Below are positions 22,401 through 33,689 of a DNA stretch of 64,000 nt, piece by piece. Under the pieces are notes generated by a model. It ran no database searches, was not told where the DNA came from, and saw only the letters and a program-made list of their open reading frames with translations. The translations under genes were made by a program, and so were the position numbers. The stretch lies in assembly GCF_002775205.1 (NCBI RefSeq), contig NC_036460.1:18938402-19002401 (forward strand), given 5' to 3'. How positions within the stretch are numbered: position 1 is the stretch's first letter; each line of letters begins with the position of its first letter. This DNA is from Xiphophorus maculatus. Taxonomy: Eukaryota; Chordata; Actinopteri; Cyprinodontiformes; Poeciliidae.

Positions 22401-25400
22401 AACTTGAAAATACATCAACGTTTAAGTTAATAAATAAACACTTAAAGTATGTCACTGAATTTGTAATGAATCAACATAATAAAAGAGTTTAACCTTTTAA
22501 ATTGAACATTTACTAACTTTGCTAAATTCTTTAAAAAATTCTAGCTAGACATCATCTGTCTCAACATTGCCATATCAACAGTGTGCCAGTCTCACCACAG
22601 CAGCAGGGTTCGTGTCTGATTTTGCGGAAAGTGAAGGAGGTGCGGGTGCCCCTCTTGCTCAAAGTGAGACCACCGTGGGAAACGAGATTGGGCTCCGAAT
22701 GATCAGCCGACTGTGTCTCACAAGCTGGCACCAGGTCAAACTTCCGTGGGGTAATCCTAACAGAGAGAGAATTATCCACAAACTAAAAAACCAGAAGGCA
22801 CTAAAGTGATCAAGTGCAAGAAATTCAATTGCGGGAAGAAAAAGCCGGCACACTGAGAAACCAGTGAGAAAAGTAAAAACACCATCCAGCTCACCCGTGT
22901 GTCCAGAGGTATCTGCTCTCCCCCTTCATCACCAGCAGGCTGCGTTCAGGCAACACAACAGGAACAACTCGGCCGTCTGGGTGACGAAACTCCATCACCG
23001 TCTGCATGAAGAGGCACCCAAGCATGAACAAGAAGCGAAAACGTTTTAACGGCTTAAAAGAAACTATTAATCTAAAAAAAAAAAAATGTCACGAAAAAGG
23101 CGGGTAGACAAAGGATGCAACTCATGTCTTCATCATGCAGATTCAAAGCATCAGGCTAACATAAAGTCCAAAGAAGTTAACTATTTTAATTATGTAGGAT
23201 TTAAACCAGTTGATCTATGTCCTGCTGCAGAAACGTGTTATTCATTCCTTCATTCATATCAATCAACCAGACTTTATTTTTTTTAAATACTTTTGATAAC
23301 TTTACTAGACCGCTCCCTGATATGACATTATGTGCTTGTTATATACCGAACGTCCAGGTATATTCCTAAAAGCTCATATTAATTGCCCTAAAAAGTCACC
23401 AATTTTGCAAGTTCATAAAGTTCCATTTATGATTTTCTTGCAGCTTCCTTTGGATTTTCTCAGAGGCTGTAAAACTTGTAGAAGAATTAAACCTTAATTT
23501 TCCAAGGTACATTTATATTTATTTTGTAATGTTAAAATGAAAAGCACCATGTTTTTTTATGTCTCTTATTAGGAAAATGTAACCCAGGCATGTTGCAAAC
23601 TGAATGTTTGAATAAAAATCCAACATCAGATCATCTTTACCCACATGTCCCGCATAAATCTGCTGAATTTGTCAGACCGCCATCAACAAATGTAGTTTAT
23701 GTCTGCCCTCTGTTTTAACCAGCGGAGTCACCTTCATCCCGGCGCCTGTGTTTGATCCTAATGTTTCCGTACAGCACGCAACCGCTCGCGCTCTGCAGGG
23801 AAATTACATTCACACAACTTCAAACTGAATCTCTCCAACTTCTGACAGGAGGAAAATTGGATTCTGTGAAGTGATGGCGTGTGTGCGTGCATGTGTGAGT
23901 GTGGGTGGGCAAAAGGGAGAAAGAAGGACATGGGTTTGTGTTTTCCTGTGAAAGAGCACAAGAGGCTCCAGCACATGATCAGATCTTTCCCTCGGACCAC
24001 AGCTGAACTTATTCCTTCTTCCCCCAGAGAGGCAAGAAAGGTCTGCACTGTTCTCATCTGAAAGAAAATTAGCCAATCAGTGAAAGCGGTGGAATGTGAC
24101 TGAGTCGATGATGATGCTGGAAGAATACGCTTTTCGATAGGACTACTCATCCTTCTCCCTCAGTCTCAGATACGCAAGTTCCTATGTGACATTTGAACAT
24201 ATTTTATTGGGATTCTGTTTGACTGATTTCCACAAAAAAGTGCATAATTGTGAAGTGGAAGGAAGCTGATATATTATGTGTAGAATTCTTCAAATGTGAA
24301 AAAAAAAACCTGAAAACATGTGGCAGATGGTGCTCTGGTCACATGAGACACTTAACTATTTTGATTGCTACAAAACTGTAGCTGTACCTAAAAACAACAC
24401 ACACACCATGTCCACAGTAAAGCACAGTGGTGGCAGTATATTACTTATGAGATGCTTTTCTCCAGTAGGGAAAGGGTATCTGGCCATAGCCAATCTGAAA
24501 ATGGATGGAGCTAAACAGATGGCAATAACTGAAGGAAACCTGCTAAGAGCCTGAAAGACATGTTGATACCATAAGTTTTGATGTCAAAATGTCAGACTTT
24601 TTCCAGTCATTTATCATCATTTTAAAATATAAAGCAGTAAGATGTTTCCAAAGTGGGCAGCTTCGATCATGCATGTTTCATGTTTCAAAGTGGCCTAGTC
24701 AAACTCGAGACAGAAATCTGACTGAAAACTTCAGGTAAGAGTTAAGAAATGATGTTCACTGATAGTCTCCATCCAATCTGACGGAGCTCAAAGATGAACT
24801 GGGTCTAATGTCAGACTGTGGATGTAAAAAACACGTCGAGACAAATCATGACTTTCATTTGGAAAGACATTTTTTAAAAACCACGTCTAATTTTCCTTCT
24901 ACTTCACAATTATTCACCACTTCATGGTGATTTATCACATAAAATGCTTAGATACAATCCTGAAATATCTATATTTGTGGCTTTAACAGGACAGCGATGC
25001 AGTATTCAATTCAATGAACGGCTCATAGTGTATAAATACTTTGTATTTATACTTAATAATAAATAAATAAACAAATAAATAAAAACAATAATCGTAATAA
25101 TAATTTTCTTTGGGACCAAAACCTTCATTCTCTATTCAGAAAGGGTCTCCTTCTACAATATGTCAATAACATGGAGTGGCCCAAATTCACAGCCCTGCAG
25201 CCACATAAAGTCTGCCTATCTGGTTATGACATTGTAAAGGATGAGAGCAACTGCTAATAGATTAGCCACTATCACTCAAACAAGTGGGGTCAGTTGGGAG
25301 TCAATGTGCCACAATCAGCCCACAGAGACAAACCCATAAAAAAAAAATCAATACATCCTCTAAAATATGAACCATTCTTGCAACCATTAACAAAAGCTTG

Positions 25401-28400
25401 CAGAAAGCAAGTCATGAACCACGTTGGCAGAATGCCACAAAAACTATGATGGTGTGCCAGAGGGAGTAAGAAGAATGAGACTGAGCAACAAGGTAACAAA
25501 ATGTTCTCAGCAGAATCAGAAGGAGAAGATCCAAGAATCAACAGCAACAGCAGCAGTCTGGGGAAAGGAATCACACGTTGATGAGCTGCTGTTTCATTCA
25601 TGTCATTATCCCTGGAAACTAATGACATAAAATTTATTCCTACATCTTAAAGTTTAGAGCTCTTCAAATAGATCACTGCACAAGCTGAAAAACAGACAGA
25701 AAAGTTGGATCACAGGTCACAAAGGGGATTATTAAAACACGAGTGATTTACCTTGGCCCCGAGACTCAGAGATAGGATGGTGTCCTCAAAGGCAGAGTGG
25801 GTGTCAATGTGAGGGGGGATACCTGAAAATCACACAAATATGACAGACTTGAAAAGTGAAATGAATCCAGACCATTTTAATTAAATCTGGTGTGAGAAAA
25901 GCCAAGTATTGTAGACATTTCACAACAAATCAGACATTTCAGGCTAACAAGGATTTTAAACCTTTAGGACATGCATTAAAAGAGCTCGGGATCCAAAAAG
26001 GAGAAACTACTGTATATTGGCGTGTTAAATACGCCACCTGGTGGTAAATAAAAAATATATGTTTTGTGCTACTTTGATGGAATTAATAGTTGCATAAATA
26101 CAGTGAGGTGGGGAAAAAAAACTAGGACAGCAGCCTGCATGTTTCTCTAAAATATTGGCATAAAAGAATATTTAATATAAATTTTAGTAATACTAAAAAA
26201 TTCAAACATAAACAACACCACTTCATTCTATAACACTGTGAAAGTTTCAAGAGGGAATCAGAGCTGCATACAAAAGCAAGGAATTGTATCAGAAATGTGA
26301 TACTTGACAAGTGTGTGAATTCACAATCAAATGTTGAAAAATAACAATGTTGTTTATTACATCTTTTATTTTTAGTTGTAAAGACTTCCGCAGTGAGAAG
26401 TACTTACACTCTGTTTTTATCTTTTATTTTTGTTGTGCGTTTCTTATTCAGAAAATGTCCAACACACATTCTCTGAATAAGAACAACTTTCTTAAAAAAA
26501 TTAGGGAAAGATAGTAGTTATGAAATATAGTATGAAATAATGCTTAAATAAATACCTAACTGAGTCTCGTGTGTTGCTAATGCAACCCATAGTTGCAATT
26601 GATAAACTGAGCAATTGTTTGTTTACTGTGTAAAAAATATTACACCAAACATTAACTGGAAACTGAACACACTCACCCTGTCCAGTCTCATACTGGTTAA
26701 CAGTCAGCTGGTCAGGGAGGAAGTTAATGTGTCCATCCTGCAGACATCGATGCAAAACAGGCAGACACTCCTCAGGAAGACCTGGACAGATAAATTATTT
26801 ACACTAAGATTTATCTGAGTCATAATAATGAGAATTATATAATAGAAAAGACCTTTCATCAACTTCTTGAAATATAGACGACGGGTTGCAACAAACTAAA
26901 ACTAGAAACCATGCAAAACATGACAATCAAGTCATATTAAACTGCTAGATTCTCCACCAAGGCTAATCCGTCGAGAAAATGGACCAACACTTCTTCTTTA
27001 TGCTTTACGGAAAGTATTATATCGACTAAAATGATTACCTGCAGGTAATGGTTTGTCCTTGTCCACATTGTTGTTGTCGTAGCGAAATTCAAAGCCATAA
27101 TGCTTCACTCTCCTGTGTTTCAAAGCTTTCTGAGCTAAACAAACAAAGCATCAAAATATTAGATTAAAATCGATCAAATAAACATGTGACCCTATGCCAG
27201 AATCTGAACAAACTTTACAAAAGTTATGCATAGCTATTTAACACTAAACACTCAACAAGGTAAAGGAACTATATTTTTCCTACTTGCAACACTGATCTTG
27301 TTCTAAGCTTTAAAAGAGTTAAGGTTTGTGAAAGAGCAACGTGCTTCATTACCTTGGTTAGAAGTTGACCAGTCCACAGCAGCGAGGAGCAGAATCTCCT
27401 CCTCTGGAGACACAAAATCCTCCACTAGGGCTAATTCTTCAGGAAAATGGACCAACACTTCCTCTTTATGCTTTTCTGCAAACAAATATTAGTAACACAT
27501 GCAGTGAAGTTATAGACACAGGCTGCAAAATCAGGTTGCCTAAAGGAGATGATTTCCAGAGACTCCTTATCTAGTCTGAGTCATCACTTATTTCTTTGAA
27601 TTTTGCTCCTGAGTCAAACATTCTAACTACAAAGCAGTTTATTCAATCTAATGAGAGTAAATTAAAGGTTTTCTTTGGACTTTAGGTAGTTCTATGCCAA
27701 GTATCGACATAAAAAATTAGGAAATCTGACAATCAGGGGTGAAAAGAAAAATGGACAGTGCAATAAAAAATTATCTTTCTGCTGCCAATGAAAAGCAACC
27801 GAAAGTCATGTTTTCAAGAAACAGGTGTAGCCCTTTATCACACACCTGATAAAGGGTTGTCATCCTTCAGATGATCATCTGCTTAATACCAGCATTTTTA
27901 GCAAATAACTGTATTCCTAAAAATAGTTATTAGATTTTGGGAGCACTGATGTAAAATGTAGGATTGTAGGATTGCCTTCTCAAAAGTGAAACAGAAGGAT
28001 TACTCAAGGTTTTTTCACAACACTGTACGTCTGAGATACATGTAGCTACATATGTGATACTATCCAAAAATACGTACCTGAATCAACATAACTGAGATAA
28101 AGAGTAACGCTGTTCTCCCCAGACTGGAGCTTCTGCCCGTTAAGTTGGGTGTGAGCTTTCCGAGCATCATCTTCTGATCTGGTAGAGACAAAGACAATAA
28201 AACAAGAGAAACCAAGAAAACATTTGGGTCAAAGAGTCAATTTATTTAAATCAGACAGGATTTGGTAGACCTGATCAACAGCAAAGATATCAAACATGAA
28301 AAAACTTACTATGTATACAATTTTCAAGAAACTGGTCAAAGTTCTTGGTCAAAATATGTAATAACATATTTGTAAAACAAGTTGACACTTGGAAATAAAA

Positions 28401-29710
28401 TGAGAAGCTTTAATTTTAACTTTTGTTGGATAGGTCTCAGTATTTAGAATTTGGTTGCTTTCTTTTTGTTTTCTCTCCAATTTTGTGTTTTTAACTGTTC
28501 ATGTTTTAACTTAGTTAGGAAACTTTAATGAAAAGCTTGAGCTCGTTTCCAAGCTTTGATGAAGCTGTTACTTCTTTTCAGCTTTAAATAACTTCTTCAC
28601 TGGAACAGATTGCTTTAATGATAAACAGCAGATTCTTGCTGCGGTGATACCTGTACGTGACAAAAGCATAAGGCTTCTGAGGAGGCATAAACAGACTTTC
28701 CACATTTCCAAACTGCTTCATTGCGGCAGAGAGGTCCTCACGGCTGACACCGTTTCCCAAGCCTCCGTTAGCCACCACCAAATTCTGCAGGCATGACAGA
28801 AGAAGAGGATCAGCAAGTTTTCAGCTGTCCAGTAAGCTGAATATTTTACACATTTGTACGGCTTACTGGAAGTCTACCAAAGGTTAGACTAGTTCAACAA
28901 GAATTACTCAGAATCCCCAAAGTGTATTGCTCAAAGAATATTAATTGTGTTGTTTCATATTGATGTTTAAGTCACTGATTTTACCTGTATTTTACAAGCT
29001 ACAAGGTACCTGTCAGAGCTCCCAACACATAAAAGTTCTGCCTTAGTAAGCAATAAAGTTTAATTCTACCAAAAAAATACCATGGAAGGAAATAGAATTG
29101 AACTCTACTTAAGAGAGAGATGTATTAATCTTAAACCACCATAATGGAAAAGACCAAACCAAGGCCATAATGTAACTTTATCCTACAAATACAAAGGTAT
29201 TTACTGACTTCTTGATCTTTTCTGCAAAAAAATCTATCTTTAATAGAATGGGTTTTGGTTGAACAATTGAACAACTGTTCAGAAGCAGTTGTTTAATTGA
29301 ACAATAGTTTTTTTTTTCTCACATTTTGTGGTCGGGTTTGTGTTATGATTCAAAGCAGAGCCAAAAGCAAAAATATCTAGTAACTTAAAACGGCACTTAA
29401 AACTTTTACACATAATGTCTACGGCTTCATATCGGTATTAAATTAATTCTTTTAATAAGCTACTTTTACAAATGCTAATGCATAATACCTATGTTAATTT
29501 AAACTATCAGCCCTTCGTCTGAAAGTAATGATTTCTCGTTGGGTGTTTTTTTCTTTCCTTTTTGTTCACCTTGGTAGGCTGCGATGCTGTACTGATGCCT
29601 TCATGCTTCAGTAAAGTGTGACTGGCCTTCAGCTGTTTTCTCAGCACTTTCTTGACTTCTTTGCCTCTTCTAGCGGCGGCTTTCACGTTGTTTACCACTG
29701 TGCAGTCCAT
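18861..29710 (-). CDS. alkbh8: alkbh8, tRNA (carboxymethyluridine34-5-O)-methyltransferase / AlkB hydroxylase
   Basis: A complete gene of twelve exons, 29710-29570, 28784-28651, 28178-28078, 27475-27353, 27134-27039, 26781-26677, 25822-25752, 23001-22895, 22756-22596, 21965-21694, 19968-19819 and 19451-18861: 2052 bases, 683 residues (human 664). RRM about residues 48-125 ([17 protein letters not shown]). AlkB 2-oxoglutarate/Fe(II) oxygenase about 126-346, with metal ligands H238 and D240 ([12 protein letters not shown]) and H292 (RYLWTHG), the same numbers as in human, and arginines in [14 protein letters not shown]. Methyltransferase from about 380, with SAM motif [12 protein letters not shown] (419-430) and SIAVIHHF. 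The family matures wobble uridine in tRNAs to mcm5U and, through hydroxylation, mchm5U, in the cytoplasm. All key residues are present, so it should be active. The methyltransferase partner TRMT112 is not in this window. Confidence 0.97.
19819..19968 (-). CDS. alkbh8: alkbh8 exon 11
   Basis: Exactly 50 codons: [38 protein letters not shown] and [10 protein letters not shown], i.e. methyltransferase motifs II to IV. Acceptor GATCTCAG, donor CAG|GTATGG. Confidence 0.95.
21694..21965 (-). CDS. alkbh8: alkbh8 exon 10 (methyltransferase motif I)
   Basis: 272 bases. It opens [11 protein letters not shown] (human SYPLVCDSQ) through the acceptor CCACTCCAG. A Ser/Pro/Cys linker follows, then [28 protein letters not shown] and [14 protein letters not shown]. 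The donor ACG|GTGGGT, not the GTATGC four bases later, keeps phase 0 with exon 11. Confidence 0.92.
22596..22756 (-). CDS. alkbh8: alkbh8 exon 9 (2-oxoglutarate-binding arginines)
   Basis: 161 bases encoding [35 protein letters not shown] and PCCC. The cysteines correspond to the CNC cluster after the AlkB domain in human. Donor TGTG|GTGAGA. Confidence 0.94.
22895..23001 (-). CDS. alkbh8: alkbh8 exon 8 (third iron ligand)
   Basis: 107 bases encoding [20 protein letters not shown] and ending [10 protein letters not shown] with H292. Donor CGG|GTGAGC. Confidence 0.95.
24203..25050 (+). mobile_element. Tc1-like transposon fossil (alkbh8 intron 7)
   Basis: A nearly full-length but eroded plus-strand Tc1-like element. 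The left arm ATAATTGTGAAGTGGAAGGA (about 24244) pairs with the right arm CCTTCTACTTCACAATTATT (about 24894) as an inverted repeat. Between them lie a broken transposase frame with [14 protein letters not shown] (from about 24400) and AAGTGGCCTAGTCAAACTCG (about 24688). Outer sequence near 24975-25035 (GTGGCTTTAACAGGAC) matches the usual end of this family. Same family as 8690-9480 and 40741-40935. Confidence 0.78.
25752..25822 (-). CDS. alkbh8: alkbh8 exon 7 (HxD iron-binding motif)
   Basis: 71 bases encoding [21 protein letters not shown]238 and D240 are two of the three Fe(II) ligands. Acceptor ATTTTCAG, donor AAG|GTAAAT. Confidence 0.95.
26677..26781 (-). CDS. alkbh8: alkbh8 exon 6
   Basis: 105 bases encoding [18 protein letters not shown] and [13 protein letters not shown], the strand leading into the metal site. 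Donor CAGG|GTGAGT. Confidence 0.94.
27039..27134 (-). CDS. alkbh8: alkbh8 exon 5
   Basis: 96 bases encoding [20 protein letters not shown], then [10 protein letters not shown]. The acceptor TTGTTTAG was chosen because it alone keeps the phase with exon 4. A near-copy of part of exon 4 lies in the intron at about 26952-27005 (see findings). Confidence 0.92.
27353..27475 (-). CDS. alkbh8: alkbh8 exon 4 (start of AlkB domain)
   Basis: 123 bases with [20 protein letters not shown] and AAVDW, the N-terminal helix of the AlkB fold. Donor CAAG|GTAATG. Confidence 0.93.
28078..28178 (-). CDS. alkbh8: alkbh8 exon 3 (RRM, second half)
   Basis: 101 bases encoding [20 protein letters not shown], then [10 protein letters not shown]. 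It completes the RRM. Donor CAG|GTACGT. Confidence 0.93.
28651..28784 (-). CDS. alkbh8: alkbh8 exon 2 (RRM, first half)
   Basis: 134 bases encoding [20 protein letters not shown] and ending KPYAFVTYR, the first strand and the aromatic RNP motif of the RRM. Acceptor TGCCTGCAG, donor CAG|GTATCA. Confidence 0.95.
29570..29710 (-). CDS. alkbh8: alkbh8 exon 1 (start codon)
   Basis: The ATG at 29708-29710 begins [39 protein letters not shown] matches the human N-terminus. The donor is AAG|GTGAAC. An upstream in-frame TTG is not a plausible start. Confidence 0.92.
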
Positions 29711-29790
29711 GTTTCGCCTACCTAATTTGTCCGGGTACAACTAGCACCCTCAAACTATGGTTCCGCCTGTGACGTGTGATCTGTGTTAGC
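29711..29790 (-). promoter_or_regulatory. Probable alkbh8 5' UTR and promoter
   Basis: This lies upstream of the alkbh8 start. There is no TATA box. A CRE-like TGACGTG occurs at 29770-29776. Promoter identity rests on position only. Confidence 0.35.
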
Positions 29791-32700
29791 TGAGATCAAC
29801 CAAATAAAATAAGAAAACTTAATGTGAAAATTTTGAACAATATTTATCCTGGTAAGAAAAACCCTCAAGGTCTAAGGACTTGGGTGAAAATTGTACTTTT
29901 TATCGAGTTGAGTCAGCGACTGTAATGCATCCTTTACAATTCTTGCTACTGTTTTTTCAAGGGACATCGTGTAATTTCTCAATCGAAAAACTAAGCATTC
30001 TATCGAAATCATACGTACAGATATCACAGTCAAGTTTGAATGTAGTGATGAAATGTTGTACTTCATACTTAATTTTACGATTAGGATAATTGCACATACA
30101 TAAGGTAAAGTCCCTCCCAAAAGTCTGACTTCTATTAATAGACCTTGAGATACTGTAAATGATTACAAATAGGAAGACAGAATTCATACAGCTGCATCTC
30201 CAGAGCTTACTTTTGAATGACCCCGAATGACAAGAATTATGCCATTATTGAATCATTATAACATGCTGTACTTTTGCATTTTTGTTGTAGAATATTGTTT
30301 GTGTTTGTGCTGATAAACGTTTTTGTCTTGTGTTTGTAACAAACAATATATAAATATGTAAAATAAATAAAGGCAAAGAGCAATTTGTTCAAACATATTC
30401 TGGTCAAAGGCAGCTCAACAACACCATTTATTAAAATCACCAGAGAATAGCTATTCAACAATAAAAGTCACTACTGGTTTCTCACTGTTTTTAGTTCACC
30501 AAGAATATAACCCCTCCTAAACTTGTAGATGCCCTTACATATAGGCTAAATGATCATTCATTATTTTAGTCAAATCACAAAACTTTATATGACCTGATGA
30601 GATGAGCTTCTCAGCAAAAGTAGTGACTCTGGGATCCCTTTTGGCATTAAAAAAAATCCTACATGAGTCTTTCACTTGTGGACATTTGTCCATCTTTGTG
30701 TCCAAATACATTAATAGATTGGGGTTAGTTGTGTAACTAAGTCGTCACCTGTCCAGAGTCATCTTATGTGCCGGGCGGTGAGAGCCCTTCGTTGTTGAAA
30801 CAGCCCGCTCTGTTTAGTCTGCAAAACAACAGCTGGTATGAGGGGAGACCACCCAAATTCCCTCTTGAACACAATAACAATACTCTGCATATCTTTCCTA
30901 AGCAGGCTAATAAAATTCTCTTTTGTTTGTCTCCATTTGTTGACCATTACAGGAGTTAAGAGGTGCACAATCAACAAACTCCAGCTCACCGCATTTAGAC
31001 GCATTTCACTTTATTTTTTACTTGCAAAGATGAAAAATAAAGTGTGAAAAAAGAGTTTGTATTAGCAAAATATGCCGAATAAATGTGCTTTGTTCATTCC
31101 CTTTGTATTGACATCAGGGCAAGCTGAGGGTTGCTTTGCAGCGCTCGAGGGCAGCTTCACCTAAGGTCCCCACCAAGCTCTGAAAAAGCTGTGCAACAGA
31201 GAGAAGTGTAGTGAAATCCCCTGCATAAGCTGATGTATGTCATCACCTTCTGGAATTCAAGGTCAGCAGCCAACCAGGCATCTTTGTATCATAACTGGCT
31301 TGGCCTGCAGAACAAAGATGGACAGACAAAGAAACCAGATACTCACTTTTGAAATTGTAAGCATGATCTGACTGTCTTCAATGACTGACTGTAGGAAGAT
31401 ATCAACATAAGGAGTAAGAAGAAAAATCAAATGAAGTGTTGAAATAAGTTGATAGAGAAAGGAAGCGAAAGCAGGGATGTGATTCTGAGGATGATGTGAT
31501 TTGTGGCACTTTGGCTCCATTGGTAACTTTTGGGGATTTCAGTTTGTCTCTAAAATGTGACAAGGTGCCAGTGGCAAAGTGCCCAACAATACAACCCAGA
31601 ATCGATTCTTTTCATTGTTATCTGCAATGTGTATAGAAGATCTATCCCTTCGGTTTTTGCTTGATTGATTCATAGATCAGCTATGTGGATTAACAAACAG
31701 GAAAATAGATACTTCTGTTTAAAGGACAGTTGTATTGTATAGGATATTCATAAACACACACACTTTTAGTGACCTACAATGCATGGAATGGTGTCTATGA
31801 GGCTTTGTTGACACTCTCCATCTCGCCACTGATTTAGACAGTATCTCTGCCAGCTCACGTCTGTCTTAGATACGCTCACACCTGTTACAGCGGGTGCCCG
31901 CTCCACTTTAGTCAATCACCTTAGCACCGGATATCCATGACAATGGGAATCCCTGGGTCGCATACTGTAGTTATCGGTGTGGGGCTGAAAGAACAGGAGC
32001 AGGATAAAGTTACATTTATTTTCATCTGTTAAATCCTCTGGGAATGACCTTGGTATTCTTTGATGGAAGAGATCAAGGCAGCTGAGCCGGCGCCTTGTCC
32101 TGGTGTGCCCCTTCTGCGAGCAGGAAATGGTGACCGTTGAGTGCTAACACTCGTTCAGAGATAACATGGTTGTTAGCAGCTGTTGAGTGTGAGATGAGCT
32201 AAGAGGTTTGTTGTTGTAAACTGTCAAAGCTCAAGTATACAGAGGAGACAATTTAAGGATGCAAAGAGAGGAGGCAACTTCTACATATGAATTTAATTGA
32301 AATGTCAACTTTTAATCGCTTGATCAAAAATAAAATTTCCATGCATTGAGCATTTAAAAAAAAAAAAAAAGCATCTGAACCATTTGCTTCTGTTGGTTGT
32401 TTTATACATCCTTATTTGGCTGTCTGTCAACCGGTTGCCAAGGAGATTGTTGGTCCAGGAGTATTTTCTCAGTTTGCAACTGGTTGCTGGTTCAGATATT
32501 TTCTTTCACTCCCTCAAGTTTCTAAGCCAAATCAAATCAAAGCTGCTACTTACTTTTAACACTTTACTGATTCATTCTGCAGTTTGAAAAGTAAAATGTC
32601 ATGAGAAAGCTAAATTAAAAATTCAGGTAATACAGTTTTACATTCTTTTTATTTCTCTTTACTAATAATCACCCCTAGATAAAATGTTGTGTTGAATAGC

Positions 32701-33390
32701 TGTTGTTATTCAGTGATTTGTGACTTCACAAGTCAGATGGAAGTTAAGGTTGTCAGAAGGTGTACACCACACTTTCCAGATTTTTATTTACAAATAATCT
32801 TTAAAATTAATCAGAACTTTGTCCAGTTGTAGACTGGAATGGTTTGCAGCTTGTACCTCTACTCACACCCAGTGACCCAATGCCAAAAGAAGTGTATTCA
32901 CACAAATGCGCACCACACACTTCAGATTTTGTATTGTAAAAAGTGTTGCAAACCTTGTATGATTTATTTTCCACATCACATTATGCACAACTTACTGGTG
33001 CATTGTTCAAAATCACCAAAAGAATAAGTTCCAATTGTAGTTTAAATTCACTAAGTATGAAGAAGTCTGTTGGGCATGAATGCATCCACAAGTCACTTTG
33101 TGTTTTATTTTGGAGTCGTTGCTCTGTCATTCTCCTCTCCTCAGAGTACGGGTCTGACCTAGATACTGTTACACTTTCCAATATTCATCAGATGTTACAA
33201 GGATTGTTTTTGGAACAACTGCGACCCACCAAGTATCTTCAACAAGGCTGCCAAAATAACCCTCCTCTGTTGTGTGTGGAAGGAAAGGGAGACTCTGTAA
33301 GGTTATAGATGGAAAATAGTCAGGTGGACGATACTGTGGAAAATAACAGCCTCTGTTGGTCTTTCAGTTGGTGTGTGACATCAGTCTGTG
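29791..33390. other. Gene-free stretch between alkbh8 and sln
   Basis: No exon is recognised on either strand. In human this interval contains ELMOD1, but no ELMO-domain sequence is visible. There is an (A)n run at 32355-32369. The short open frames look random. Confidence 0.5.
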
Positions 33391-33399
33391 TGTATTTGA

Positions 33400-33613
33400 G
33401 CCATGGGCGGTCCACTGAGAGTGGGCTACTTTAGGAGCAGAACCTATCTCCGACTGAAGCAGAAAACTGGCCAACAGTGAGCAGCAGAAGCTAAAAAGGT
33501 ACAGCAAGAAGAGGGAGAAGCTTCCAAGAAGCAGAGGACAAGGAGGCTGTATCAACAATCAGGCAGGACACAAAAAGAAGAAAAACATTGAACAATTTCA
33601 ACAAATATACCAG
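33400..33613 (+). other. Candidate noncoding first exon of sln
   Basis: A purine-rich stretch ending ACCAG|GTAATA, a good donor, lies 1.6 kb upstream of the sln coding exon, which itself begins at a strong acceptor and therefore needs an upstream 5' UTR exon. There is no direct evidence for transcription, and other positions are possible. Confidence 0.25.
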
Positions 33614-33689
33614 GTAATAGTTTGTCAGAGTATTAATTCCATCCACTTTCTTAGCAGTGCAGTAAAATCTGACTGTGATGTTTAAGACC

